From positions 1-64,000 of the forward strand of contig NW_026516812.1 in the NCBI RefSeq assembly GCF_025766255.1: DNA of 64,000 bases, in the 5' to 3' direction. Below are positions 11,191 to 23,793 of the stretch, one piece after another. The position numbers were made by a program, and so were the translations under genes. This stretch comes from Zychaea mexicana. Its lineage: Eukaryota; Mucoromycota; Mucoromycetes; Mucorales; Lichtheimiaceae. Position 1 is the first letter of the stretch, and each line of letters begins with the position of its first letter. The notes under the pieces are model-generated. The model did not search any database, was not told the origin of the DNA, and saw nothing but the letters and a program-made list of their open reading frames with translations.

Positions 11191-14100
11191 ATGGCCCGCA
11201 CCAAAAGTAAAGTCAGACAGACTGTACCTGTCGGCGGCGACAGTGGCGGTAGTGGCCGCAGTCGTGAAAGTAGCACAAGCATTATTGCTGGTCAACAAGG
11301 CCAACACGCTCAAGCAGTGGCTACTCCTATCGGAGGACGACGTGCTCGTCGTTATTCCCTTCCTTCTTCTACTCCCTCGGCTTTGCATCAGCAGCAACAT
11401 GGCATTCTGCCGAGTAGTAGCTCCATGCACAATGACAACGATGGCCATGACAACAAGAACAACAACGTGAATCAGCCCATGCTGCAGCCACGACGATCAG
11501 CTCGTATCCGTCAAAGACCCTCTTCGCCTACGGAGGATGAAGACGAGCATCATGAAAACGGTAGCAAACAACAAGGCGAACAAGAAGATCAAATCATGGC
11601 AAATGTTGACTATCAAGAACAAGAACAAGGGGTCGGAAAAAGACAGCAGGGTGGTTCTTCTTTGAGTGGTACGCCTGCTCCCGGATCTCCTGAGGGCAGC
11701 AGCACAACCGCAGGTCGACGCGGTGGAACACGTCATGGGATCCAGACGGAGAACGAGGACAGTCAGTTTGTACTGCGATGGTAAGAAAAGAGTGTAGCGT
11801 TGGGTGGTGGTGGTGTAGGTGATGGGGAAGTGATAAAGTATTTTATAAAACAAAGAGACACCAACCCCCTCCTTTTAATCTTGCATGAAAAAAAAGGGTC
11901 CAAGACAACTACCAGTACGAGCAGGATCACAATGTCCCACGAAGCGGCATGTACGAGCACTACCGATCGACATGCGAACGGTGTAACGCCAGCCCTGTCA
12001 ATTCCGCCACTTTTGGCAAGCTTATCCGCCATGTGTTTCCCGAGATCTCCACCCGTCGGTTGGGCACTAGGGGGCAATCCAAGTACCACTACTGTGGCAT
12101 CCGTCGTCGGGCTGGTCCAAATCTAGCGCCGCCTCCTCCTTTCCATCGTTCCCGGCACCAGCAACAACACCTGTATCACGCTGAGACCGCATCTTCTTCG
12201 ACTACTGCTGCTGCTGCTGCTGCTCCTCCTCCGCCGCAGCAGCCACCCGCTTCTTCGACTTACTACAGTCAGCCAGTCTCAACCCGACGGATTCGAGCAA
12301 CTACAGGCACGAGACCTTACCATCGTCGTCCCAGACCCATGTCGCCTGACGACAACAGGTTCGTAAGACAACCCTTTTACTATTTTACTGTGACCATGGC
12401 TTTTGTGTTTTTGGGGGAAAAGCTAATATATCAATCTTCTATACAGTCCGTCTGGTCCAATGGATATTTCGGGTCCTTCTTCATTTACTGAGCTTGCTGC
12501 ATCGCATCGTCCTTATCACCACTATCTTCACCATCATCAGCAGCAGCAGCACCCATTCATGCCGCCGTCGTCACCTTCTCCTTCACCTACCGCTTCTTCG
12601 TTTCCTCCTCGTGCTCGAGGAGCATTTGCTGGTGCCGGCATTGTACAACACCAACAGCAGCAGCAGCAAGACATGACCTCTTCTTCACTTGCTGCTGTGT
12701 CTCGTCCCACTGATGCCACTTTAGCACATCAACCATCCAAACGAACGCGTCTGGGCGATCCAGTCCCAGACTATCCATCAACCCCACGCACCGATCTTCA
12801 TCTGCCAGCTTTCACTACGCTGACCTTTGCGAGCCAAAACGACACGATGCACGAATTTGCACATGTGTACGAAATGCACTGCACTGAGATTTTGCACATG
12901 ATTCGCAGTGGCCAGTTTCAAAGCGTAAGTATATTTGTTTTTTGTCTGCTATGCTTTGTCGTATATATACGTGTATATCTATTAAACGTCGTTTGGGATA
13001 TATACACATCTACTGCAGATCTACGGAGTCTTGGTTGGATTTTATCACATGCTGCCTGACCGTTTCCGCACCTTGATTGATGAACAACCCCAAGCCGCGG
13101 ACGCCATCTGGCGCTGGGATTGCGCCCTCTATGACGCAGTCATCGTGACCATGCTGCCCACGATCCAGTCTCCCTTGAGCTATGAAATGAACAAGGCCTT
13201 GCGTGAATACACTCGCGATCTTGAAAATTACTTGAGCGATTCGCTCCATGGCTATCCCGACAATCTGCGTGAGCTCAAAACTGATGGTAAAACAAACCCC
13301 CCCCCTTTCGATTTTCTTTTTTCTGCGTTGTTGTTGTTGTAAACAAGTTACTCATAATGATCATAAAGTTGCCCGTATCTTTGTCTCCAAGTTCCGTCGC
13401 CATTTAAAGCTGAACCAGATGGCCCAAGCAGCTGCAGCATTGCTTCGTCGACCCAACACACTGGAGCCTATGCGTCAAGACTGGGATAGGGTGGATGTTG
13501 CTTCGATTTTGGACCAGACACATTGGCCATGTGATTGTGATAGCGCCGAGATCCGTCGTATCTTGGTCTTTGATATCACCAATCTCTTGAACTCGGAGGC
13601 AAGCTTGGATCATTGGATATCTTGGATGCAAGGCGTTGTCGATCGCTACATGACAACGCATCAACAGAAGGCTGTAAGTGGATTCCCTTCCCCTCCTTCC
13701 CTCATGTACATACACACGCTATCCATGCCAGTGGATTAACTCTCTTTTCTTTGTTGTAGGGTCGCAATCACGGCTATCTCATTTTCTATGCCAAGCAGTT
13801 TATGCTCAAGTGGTCTGTGTATACCTCGTTGATTATCAAGGACATGACACTGACCGGTGCAAAAAGTATTGGTAAGCTTATCAACATTTCTTGTGAAACA
13901 AAAAGAAAGATTAATCAACATTTCTCTCTCTGCCTACGTTTTGATACAGATCAATTCAGAATCTTGACGTTATTCTTTGATGACATGATGCAATACTTGA
14001 TCGAGGAACGACTCGCAAAAGTGATGGCAAGCAGTCCATTTGCTCAGCAGCCATTGACGGTAGCAGCTGCGGCAGCCGCACTCAATACTACCAGTACTGG

Positions 14101-14380
14101 AGGCAGCAGTAGTAGTGCCCCCGCGACATCTCCTCCTCCTTCATCGGCACCAGCAGCAGCAAAAACAGGGGCAGAGGCAGCACAAGCTCGGGGTCAACAA
14201 ACGTCAACATCCACTGCTACCACTACTACTGCTGTTGCAATGCTTGATACGCCTCCCCCTTCCACCACTGCATCTTCTCATCGCGAGCATCATTCGCAAG
14301 ATCAGCAGCGGCAGCAGTCGCCTCCACAACAGCACCTTCGACAACCGACTCCATCGCAATCTTCGACCGCAACACAATAA
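11191..14380 (+). CDS. RFX-family winged-helix transcription factor
   Basis: Seven exons (11191-11780, 11897-12358, 12447-12924, 13019-13286, 13369-13673, 13760-13871, 13950-14380) give 881 residues. Residues 1-190 are disordered, rich in Ser, Gln and Asn, with basic patches (PRRSARIRQR). The RFX DNA-binding domain follows at about 197-270: W.QDNYQYEQ, NVPRSGMYEHY, ASPVNSATFGKLIRHVFPEI, TRRLGTRGQSKYHYCGIRRR. The usual HYYGI is HYCGI here. The middle is His/Gln/Pro-rich. From about residue 460 there is a helical region (EFAHVYEMHCTEILHMIRSG onward) corresponding to the conserved RFX B, C and dimerisation segments. The tail is Ala/Ser/Gln-rich. RFX proteins bind X-box elements; fungal relatives (Crt1, RfxA/CPCR1) control DNA-damage, cell-cycle or differentiation genes. 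The family call is firm; targets are unknown. Confidence 0.93.
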
Positions 14381-14933
14381 GACGCCAGGTCTTATCTCAA
14401 ACAAAAACTTTGCTACACGACCATGCCACTCCACAGAAACTTAGCAATAGCAGTATAGCAGCGAAAAAAAAAGAAAAACACATTTGCATATCCGTCGTAT
14501 TCACCTTCACCCTCTTCTTTTGCACACGATAATCTCTTCCTCTTGCGTAATTCCTTTTCTTCCTCTGCACTCTTTCTTCCAATAACAACCCCATCTCATC
14601 AATTCACAGCCTTGATTTTCCAAATCTACTTGTGCGTTAGTATTTTTCTTTTTTTGGCATTTTACTGGATTGAATCCGCCCCCCCAAACACACTATGCAG
14701 AATCTCAGCAGAAAATAATAAAGGATATATGTCTCGTCTTCTGTATCAAGGACTTATTATGCGTACTAGTATATAAAATGTGGAAGCGCGCCGCCCGTGT
14801 CGTGTCTATTGAAAGGTTGTGTGTTACATGGAAGTAATGCGCGACGTCTGACTTTTTATTTTGCGCTTGATATGTAACACAGCTATTGCAACACCTTGTT
14901 CCTTCCAACCCAACACATACACAGAATTGTTTT

Positions 14934-17825
14934 ATGCGATTGAGCTGTCTGGTGACCATCGTCACGATCCTGTTGCTGAATGCTTCTTGTGCCTCTGGTA
15001 ATAGGGGGGGGGGATTAACTTTTCTTAACCGATCAAAACATTGTCGCGCGTTGGGAGAAAACTAATGGGTCTCTCCGTCATCTTTGATTAAAATAGCACA
15101 GGACATTGCTACCAGTCTTTATCCTTACATTTATACCAATCTCAATAACTGGCCATGCGTACGCTTATTAAATGCCACGAGTGTCATTGGCTGTCATGGT
15201 AATTGCTCGTTCTAGTTGGGCCCCCCCCTTTTAAAACCGAAACTCGTATTATTTTCTAACGTGTCGCCTTTTCTTTTTTTGAATGCATAAAAGCAAAGAA
15301 AACGGGTAGTGGAGTTCTTTATCACGTTCAATCGCAAAACCAAATGGATGATTTCGTTGCTGGTCAATTCGGGTCCTCAGATACTTATGGTATTGTGCTT
15401 GGCTACAACTTGTTGACAAAGTAAGTGTTGGGTCAAAAAAAGCGTGGCGGCGCGCGTGGCGGTGAGAAAGGAGGAAGGAGGAGGGCATTGCGGTTTTGGT
15501 ATACTAAATTATTAACGCGCCATGTTTTATGATACAGTGATAATATTCATGCATTGCAGTCGACAGGTCGAGTGAATGGTTTGATTGTATTATTACGAGA
15601 AGCGATGGACGCAAAGGATTTGGTCAGTGTACATTCACCCGAAGGAGCCTGTCCAAACTGTGAATTTGGTCTCTATGCAGACGATGATGATCCTTACCAG
15701 TGGAATCCACAGGTAAAAAAGCGGCTCATTCATCATTGTGCTAAAGGAGGGAAAGGGGGGGGGAAAGTGAGAATTTATTCGACTCCAAAATGAAAAAAAA
15801 AAAGTTTGAAGGATGAAAGTATAAAGACTAAATGACTTGGTTTGAAAGGGTCAAGATCTACTCCAGCGTGCATTCGATATACCCATCTTTGGCATCAATC
15901 CAGTCAACAGAATATCCAAACAAATTTACAATTATGTTATGCGGGTAAAGTTGTGTTTGCTGCTTGAAATGACAACGTATGAAAAAGCAACTCCTGTTTT
16001 TGTTTTGACAACATAATCCAGACAGTAGAATATAATGAAGAACAAGGCTATGACAATTATCCATTACAAGCAGTGGATTTCGAATTATTCATGTGGGCTG
16101 CAGTGAACGCCGAAACCTGTCTTCGACGAGGATGGTGTGAGGTCGTCGGTGGCATGTCGGTGTATTCTACCCCATCTTTCGATATCCAAGCAGACGACAA
16201 CAAACCTATTGTGATGCTAACAGCTGCCATGGACGGACGATCCTTATTCCACGATCTTACCAATGGAGCAGTCCACGATGTCTCTGGACTTGTGGGTGTG
16301 CTTGCAGCAGCCGAAGCACTCAGTCATGTCTCAACAACAGATCTACCCAAACATATCCTGTATACGCTGTTTACTGCTGAATCGTGGGGGTATGCAGGAT
16401 CTCAACGCTTCGTACAAGATATATCACAGCCATTCACCTGCACCAATGCATCACGCGCTGTAGCCTGCCCTTATGGTAGCAGTGCTCCTTGCACTAACCC
16501 GTGCGTCCGAACCTTGGACTTTAAGCGGATCAATTTCGACACTATCGACGCAATCATTGAACTGGGCTCGGTTGCGAATGCATCTGGCAGTGAGCATTAT
16601 TGGGCGCATGTGGATGATACCCAAACCAGCCAATCTATCATTGCTACATTGCAACAACAGAGTACGACAGGTGGCAGCAGCAGCAATAATAATAATACAC
16701 ATGCAACAGCAGCATCGGTTCGTTCGGCAAATGAGGATAATGTACAACGTCGATTGCCGCCTGGAAGTAGTACGATGAGCTTCCTCAAACAAAAACGAAA
16801 CATACCAGCAGCAGTGATCACGGATTTCCAGAAAGAGCTTGGAAGGTACGTAGCATAGGGCAAAGCTGGTGTAAAAAAATGGATAATTAGTGTGCGAGAC
16901 CCAAAAAAAAAAATAGGCTGCTTATACTCGAATTTTATATACATCCTAGTTTGTACAACAGCGATCTGGATGATGACACGGAAACAGTTAATTTGGCATC
17001 CATCTGTCAGCTGGCCACAACCACAGCTAGGACAGTGTACCTGCAGGCACAGGGTAACACGAGCATAGCTAATCAAATCACTGCCAACTGCACCTTGGTC
17101 GAATCCTTGATGGATTGTCTGGTCTCCAATTTCTCTTGTCCACTCATGCAAAATTATTTCAACGGTAAAAGTACAGGCACTCTCAAATGGATATACCTAG
17201 TTCCCCCCCTTCCTTTGACTCATGTTTATTCTTTATAGTGTCGGGCATCAATCGTATTAGTCACTACGCCTCAGTGTTCAGTTTCCGCAATCCACAACCG
17301 CAGTTATTATCACGATTTGTCTTTACGTTCCTAGCCGATGTAACGCGTCGTCCTCAACCTCAAAATCCGTCATCCGCATGTACAACGATTCAGGATTGTC
17401 ATAGCGGCGAATATTGTGTCAGGCAACAATGTGTTCAAACATTTACTAATTATCACGATGCATATGGAACTGGATTGTCGTATGACGAAGCGACGGGTGA
17501 AATTCTTGTCGTTGATCCAACAAAGCCTACCTGGACTGAAAGCACGTAAGTCAGTTCCTTGATTGACTATAAGCAAAAAAAAAAAAGGTATCGAGAAATG
17601 AGTAAACAAAAATAAAAAAGAGAGCTAATAAGGGTCCTTCCATCCTCCCATACACACACCTTGGGTTTATGTAGGTGGAACACACCCGTATTTCGAACGT
17701 TCCTTGTGACGTCAAGAAAACAGCAAGCCATCGAGTTAGTGGTGGGCGTATTATGGACGGTGATCAGTATAGTAGGAGTGATTTTTGGCAAACGGTATTT
17801 TAGAAAGACCTTTAAAACCGAATAA
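14934..17825 (+). CDS. NCSTN: Nicastrin, gamma-secretase subunit
   Basis: Nine exons (14934-14997, 15097-15198, 15294-15420, 15538-15712, 15849-15944, 16022-16845, 16950-17164, 17239-17545, 17675-17825) give 686 residues, close to the family's usual ~700. Residues 1-21 form a signal peptide (MRLSCLVTIVTILLLNASCA). The luminal part has the M28-aminopeptidase-like fold of nicastrin: VMLTAAMDGRSLFHDLTNGA at about 252-271, SGLVGVLAAAEAL, and AESWGYAGSQRFVQDI at 307-322. That last segment matches the GETFDYIGS substrate-recruiting segment of animal nicastrin, with E308 equivalent to the conserved Glu. Paired cysteines and NxS/T sites fit a secreted ectodomain. One C-terminal membrane segment (LVVGVLWTVISIVGVIF, about 660-676) is followed by a short basic tail. 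The protein acts with presenilin, APH-1 and PEN-2 in intramembrane proteolysis. Ascomycete yeasts lack it, so its presence supports an early-diverging fungus. Confidence 0.9.
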
Positions 17826-19815
17826 TAGAACAGTATCTTCTAGCACATTTTGAAGACGGATCTATTATTACTTTTGTGGCCTTCAATGGCAATGGACGTA
17901 TTGCGAAAGTTTCCCTACATACAGCACATTACACAAAGTATGCGAGCGCTCATAAAGGACTACACAGTGTTTACCCCCCCCACACAGTGAAAACAATAGT
18001 ATGTGGAAGGGAGCTTATTATCATCCTTCATCCGGACTCAGCTCACTACATACAACATCCGTAATCCAGTAATCGATATTAATTGGTCATATCTCTTCTT
18101 TTTCTGGTACCAAGTGGCTCATCTTTTCCATTACTTGAATGCTTCTTAAACAGAGCTCCACTGGTACTTGATAGCTTACACTCTAGACATTCAAGACAAA
18201 AAGGACTTGGCAGATGCTTTCCTTACGATTCCAACCTACAGGAACTTCCATCCTATCTCAAGAGGCTTGCTACTTTGCACGCTGCTCCATCTTGAATGAC
18301 TACTTTGTAGCTTCTTTATCCATAGTTCATCTTCGCTTCTTACTAAAATCTTCAGTTCGAATCGGCAGAACTGATATATTTTATTTAAAAAAAGGAAATA
18401 AAAAAAAGCGGACGTGAAAAGTGTGAAAGTGCCGGTTATCATGCTTTTGTAAAAAAACAGATTGCCAGAATTCTCGTGCAAAAAACCCTCCATACCATTT
18501 TGTCAATACCTGTTTGTCTTGGATCTCTTTTTTTTTACACGTGCGGACTGGAGAACGATTTAATCCATGTAGTAAGAAAGATCATGGTCGATGATAAAGT
18601 AAAAAAAATAATTCCAAGCCCAAGGTTTTGGTCATGTTGTGGTCATTTGTTTGCATGTGCGCACAACTGATTCTGGTTGACACATTTTCCTTTATCGTAT
18701 TTTGCTTGCTGATTCTCGCTTGGTACGGGTTAAAGGTCTCTTTGAATTCGAGCGTGATACCTTTGAAAGAAGCAAAACCTGCTTCTGAAGCGATCGAAGA
18801 AACCTGGAGTTTCTCTTGAGTGGATGATTTGATGAGCCTGGACGAGTGCATTTCATATTCTTTTAGATCTGCAATAGAACGAAACTGTACCCAATGAGAA
18901 AACATAAGCGTTTTGTCTTTTAGGAAACAAAATTAGCATGGAGCAGAACGCTGTATATATATACATAGTTGCCTAGTTGGAAGCATATAATTACGTCTTA
19001 AAATCCGAATTTGCTCTATTTCATCTCATAAAGGGCTTCGTTCTTTCTCCCAATTGGTACTTCTATAATAACAACACGTCTTCTAGTAAGTGGCCATACA
19101 AAAGATCTTCCTGTATTGCACGAACTTAATACTGACGCTTTTTTAGTGGTACGCGTCTGTTCAGCGTCAACCTTACCTTTGCCTCTGAAAAAATGTTACG
19201 CGATTTTACCTTTCAGGAGGGTTTGGGTCAAAGTGGGCACTGTTCTGTAGACAGAGTTTAACGTGGTTATCTACGCTCTCTGAGAGTAAAATGCGCCCAA
19301 GTGTTGTTGATTGAAGCCTTTCGCCTATGTCTATATACTTGACGGGGACCCAGGACCTTTAACAAACCCTAGAAGATCAAACTTTGGGTGGGGTATATTC
19401 TGAACGTGCTTGTGCGTACACTTTCCATTATTGCTGTGATTATTCTCACTGGTTCTTGCTCCGTTCATTGCAATGCAATAGATTTTTGCATATATGTATC
19501 CGATAAAGTAGTGGTCCTCATCAAAGATGTGGGCTACAATACTAAACCATGTGTGGCCAAGTTCAACTTTCTACTGTTCTATTAAGCAAAACGTCATTGG
19601 CTCACTCCTCATGAAACATAGCAATCGGACTTTGCCCCGCAACAATTCGTTGTTGGTAATACAAATTGTGCAGCGCACTTTGGCAGGGCAACCTCGACAT
19701 GTGAATTGTGAATGCCGCCCTGTCCTCTAAATAAGCAGCTTTTCTTCGGGTCCCCACTTTTTTTTTGCTCTTTTCCTTCGCCTTCTTTCTATTTCCTGAT
19801 ACAGAACAACCGACC
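17826..19815. other. Gene-free stretch, ~2 kb
   Basis: Only short unrelated reading frames. No family motif, splice-joined exon set or RNA gene was recognised. The final ~75 nt before 19816 are pyrimidine-rich and look like the leader of the acyl-CoA dehydrogenase gene. Confidence 0.4.
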
Positions 19816-21442
19816 ATGTTGAGAAACGCTGCTCGCTCCTTTGGCTTGGCTGCTCGTGCTATGCCCAAGAGGTAAAATTGAACCGTATAGTGCAACCTTT
19901 AGAAAACCCCTCTGCTGACCTGAATTGATTCAATCACGGTAAAGATCCTTCGCCCACTCTGCCATTGCGCGTAACGCGATTCCCGGTTCGCTTCAGACAT
20001 TCACCGATGAAGAACTCATGCTCAAGGATGCTGGTAATATATACAAATACAAACACACATATATATATAAAAGGCGTTGATTTTTTGTCGGAAACGACCT
20101 TCTAACGCATACTGCTACCATCCTTCTTTAAAGTGTCAAAGTTTGCCAATGATGTCGTCAAGCCCAAAGTGCTGCAGATGGATGAGACTGAAGTGATGGA
20201 TAAGTCTGTTGTCCAGGGTCTCTTCGATCAGGGTGTAAGTTTACAAATATCAAGTTATAGAGGGTTGGGCAGGATAAGTGGTTACCATCCCATCCATCCG
20301 ATAAAGAAAGATGATGGCTGCTACGGATACTTATTGTGTTTTGGATGCAGCTTATGGGTGTAGAAACCGAAGCCGAATACGATGGCTCCAACTGCTCGTT
20401 CACCTCTGCCATCATTGTGATTGAAGAATTGGCCAAGATTGACCCCTCTGTCTCTGTCATGTGCGATGTCCAAAACACCCTTGTCGGTACCTTGGTTCGC
20501 AAGTACGGTAATAAAGATGTCAAGAAGCGCTTCTTGCCTCGCTTGGCCACCGATACTGTCGGTTGCTTCTGTCTTTCTGAAGCCGGCTCTGGTTCCGATG
20601 CGTTTGCTTTGCAGACCCGTGCTGTTGACAACGGCGACCACTATGTCTTGAATGGTTCCAAGATGTGGATCACTAACTCGGGCGAAGCTGATATCTTTTT
20701 GGTCTTTGCCAACTTGTAAGTGGTAGTAGATCTGCGAAAATAATGGATTAGACCCCCGTGGGAAAATGAAAGTTTCAACGAGTGATTAACGCAATGGCAC
20801 AAATTTTTTAGGGATCCTTCCAAGGGCTACAAGGGCATCACCTGCTTTGTCGTCGAAAAGGAAATGGGCGTTGAAATCGCCAAGAAGGAAAGCAAGTTGG
20901 GTATCCGTGCCTCGTCTACCTGCGTATTGAATTTTGATGATGTCAAGGTTCCCAAGGAGAATGTGTTGGGTGAGATCGGTAAGGGTTACAAGTACGCCAT
21001 CGAAATCCTCAATGAAGGCCGTATCGGTATCGCCGCACAAATGCTGGGTATCGCTCAAGGTGCCTATGACATTGCCTTGCCCTACCTGTTCCAGCGCAAG
21101 CAGTTCAACACCAACATTGGCGACTTCCAGGGCATGCAGCACCAGTATGCTCAAATTGCCTTGGAAATTGAGGCTGCTCGCTTGTTGACCTACAATGCTG
21201 CTCGCATGAAGGAAGAAGGCCGTACCTTCATCAAAGAAGCCGCCATGGCCAAGCTGTACGCTTCGCAGGTCGCTGAAAAGGCTGCCAGCAAGGCTATCGA
21301 ATGGTGTGGTGGTGTTGGTTTCACTCGTGAACTTGGTGTTGAAAAGTTCTATCGTGATGCTAAGATTGGTGCTATTTACGAAGGCACCAGCAACATCCAG
21401 CTTCAAACCATTGCCAAGCTGGTCTCTTCCCAGTACAAGTAA
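19816..21442 (+). CDS. ACADSB: Short/branched-chain acyl-CoA dehydrogenase, mitochondrial
   Basis: Five exons (19816-19871, 19945-20033, 20134-20234, 20351-20715, 20812-21442) give 413 residues, normal for the family. Residues 1-30 are an Arg/Ser/Ala-rich presequence ([20 protein letters not shown]), predicting mitochondrial import. Family landmarks: [15 protein letters not shown] (acyl-CoA/FAD contact), [29 protein letters not shown], and [10 protein letters not shown] before the catalytic loop [10 protein letters not shown], where E394 is the expected catalytic base. FAD-dependent oxidation of 2-methylbutyryl-, isobutyryl- or short straight-chain CoA feeds electrons to ETF in branched amino-acid and fatty-acid breakdown. 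The sequence looks closest to ACADSB, but ACADS-type specificity cannot be excluded by eye. Confidence 0.92.
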
Positions 21443-22548
21443 ACGCTTTCTCTGCAAACCCAAGTTGTATCTAGTACATCACCCCGCCATTAATTTTTTT
21501 GTATAGATGTGTGTATGTTGTAACAGTCTACTTCTTCCACACCCGCCTATCTTTTGTATTTCTATACCGTGTACCTTTCACACCCCCTCTGCCAATTTCA
21601 CTATTACAGTACAAGAACATGATTTTTTGACTCAAAAGCAAAAAGAAAAGTAGTATATATAGCTCATATGCTAGCAACTTACTTTCGCAAGACTTCAACT
21701 TGGGACGAGATAATTGGGTGTCCTACCCATTAATCCCGCCAACAAGTGATTATTTGTAATATTGATAATACTTACAAGCACCGAAAGTGAGCAGTTTAAG
21801 AGGCTGTCAAACTGTGTATTTGTTTGATCTGGATGGTTTTGCAGATATAGCATTGGAACACACTTGAGTATGTTATAGCAGGAACTTCGAAAATTGTAGC
21901 ATACAACACTATATCATATCGCCGCTGACAAAACCACCAATCTCTGGCCACGAGAATGCATTTCCTGTACGATTTCATCCATGCATGCTTGCTATTTAGT
22001 CAAGTAAGTCAATATGTATGTTACAGAGGGTCGTCATTTATACTAACTCATCGGTATTGTTGTTTGTAACCCTTGATTGAATGTAATATTCGAATGTTGT
22101 AGCTATTGCCTCGGATGATATGTATCCCTTCTTGCTTTTTTTAAGTGTACCAGTCTCAAAAGCTACGATCGCATCGAGTGTCCTGAGCGAAATTAGTTGC
22201 TAACTGTGCGAACACAGCGAGTTTCATTGAAGAGATTGAAGAGATATAAACAACCATTAGGCACAATCTTCGAGTGATATATGTATACCTTCGTGGAGGG
22301 AGGAAGATCATGTGGTTTCCACAATAGAGTTTATGTCTTTGCTACTGACTACAACTGCACTAATTTATTAGCGGCAATGTGGATGTTACAGCCAGTCGTA
22401 TTAAGATGTCTGAGGCTAAATTCGCAATAGACGCTTTGTTCTGCAAAAGCGCAAGCGGGGAAAACTGACAAGTCAACTCTTACCTCTTGTTCATCATTGA
22501 ACGCAACTCTATTGCTTCTCCCATAAATTACTGCTTTGCCGCAAAATA
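21443..22548. other. Intergenic region, ~1.1 kb
   Basis: No gene recognised. It contains a ~55-bp segment (about 22057-22113) that recurs in diverged form near 27757-27814. Confidence 0.4.
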
Positions 22549-23301
22549 ATGATGACCGACAACTGGCGAACCATTGACATTGACCAGTACGACGAAGACG
22601 CTTATACAGAAGATGAAATTCTTGCCGAATTTGAGTCTGGTATTTCTCCACAAGAAGCCGACGCATCTGCACAAACGCGAAGCACCGACGTGCGAAACTT
22701 TCTCACAAAGTAAAAAGAATTATACCACTGCCACGGAAAATGGGGAGATGGAGACTGACTCTTGGCAAAAATGAACTATTTTTTACGTTATTCTTTATAT
22801 CTTCTATAGAGGCGATTTGAATAACGCTTTGCTTCGTGCACTTGAAGATCCTCCATATGGTCGTCAGCTTGCACAGGCCAAGGTAAATAAACGCAAAGCG
22901 ATACTCTATGCACCGACGCTGCTTATCCTTTAGTACTTTGATTAACAAACACAAAATACTACTAGCTCACTAGCACACAAACTCTTCTGGAAGTCTTGAA
23001 TTTGTTCCGTGCGGATGACATTGCATCGGTTATCAGTTCGCTAAGCATCGATCAAAAGGACCTATTGATGAAATATCTGTATGCTGGCCTCGCGAAACCT
23101 GAACTGTACAACTCGGGTGTGTTATTGACTTGGCACGAAAAGGTAACGAATCAGGGTGTGTTGGGGCTTATTGGATATGTGAACCGATAAAGAAAACAAA
23201 AATGAAGCTAATTATTATCTGATTTGATAATCTAGTTAGTAGATGTTGTCGGTACAGGTTGCATTGTTCGGGTCATGTCCGATAAGCGCACCGTATTTTA
23301 G
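22549..23301 (+). CDS. ARPC5: Actin-related protein 2/3 complex subunit 5 (p16-Arc)
   Basis: Four exons (22549-22709, 22810-22882, 22966-23142, 23236-23301) give 158 residues, the usual size. Two ATG codons are adjacent (22549 and 22552); either could start. Landmarks: WRTIDIDQYDEDAY near the N terminus, NALLRALEDPP, then LLEVLNLFRADDI, DLLMKYLYAGL, LLTWHEK, and the very conserved C terminus VGTGCIVRVMSDKRTV. The subunit belongs to the seven-member Arp2/3 complex, which nucleates branched actin at endocytic patches and hyphal tips. It is complete and nothing is unusual. Confidence 0.95.
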
Positions 23302-23793
23302 AAAAGGCATCAAATATTAACGAATAAATATCCTCAAGAATACGCATATACAGTACATAAAGAACGAGGAAAACGGCCGGTAAAAATATAAATGGGGTCG
23401 AGAAATGGCCAAAGCGAAACTGAGGGTCATATCGATGGCTACCGTGTAAGATAACTGCCGCCACGACAGCTCCTGTTGATGTTCAACTTGTTATATTTAC
23501 TTTGTGCTTTTCTGGCAATGTGTGGCTTACACATATTCACGCCTAACTACTTGTCCATATCTCAGACAAGGTCCTGCTTGGAACTTAGAAATGCATATGC
23601 GTGTGATATTCAAAATAAATGTAGCTTTTGGACCATTATTAGTAGAGTTGTGATGCCAACGTATTGTTTCGCGCTATAAATCATAACACCTACGCCTTCG
23701 CTAACGTTTATTAGTACCCTTCCATTATCTCTATTGGACGACGATGCACACAAATTGTGTCTAGACAAAAAGGTTAACTTTCTATTATTACAG

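Noticed and set aside
18354..18364. tRNA B-box-like AGTTCGAATCG
   Set aside because: No A box or cloverleaf-forming sequence at the required distance.
20786..21463. Minus-strand open frame (225 codons) opposite the acyl-CoA dehydrogenase
   Set aside because: Shadow of the last exon; the sense strand carries all family motifs including the catalytic loop.
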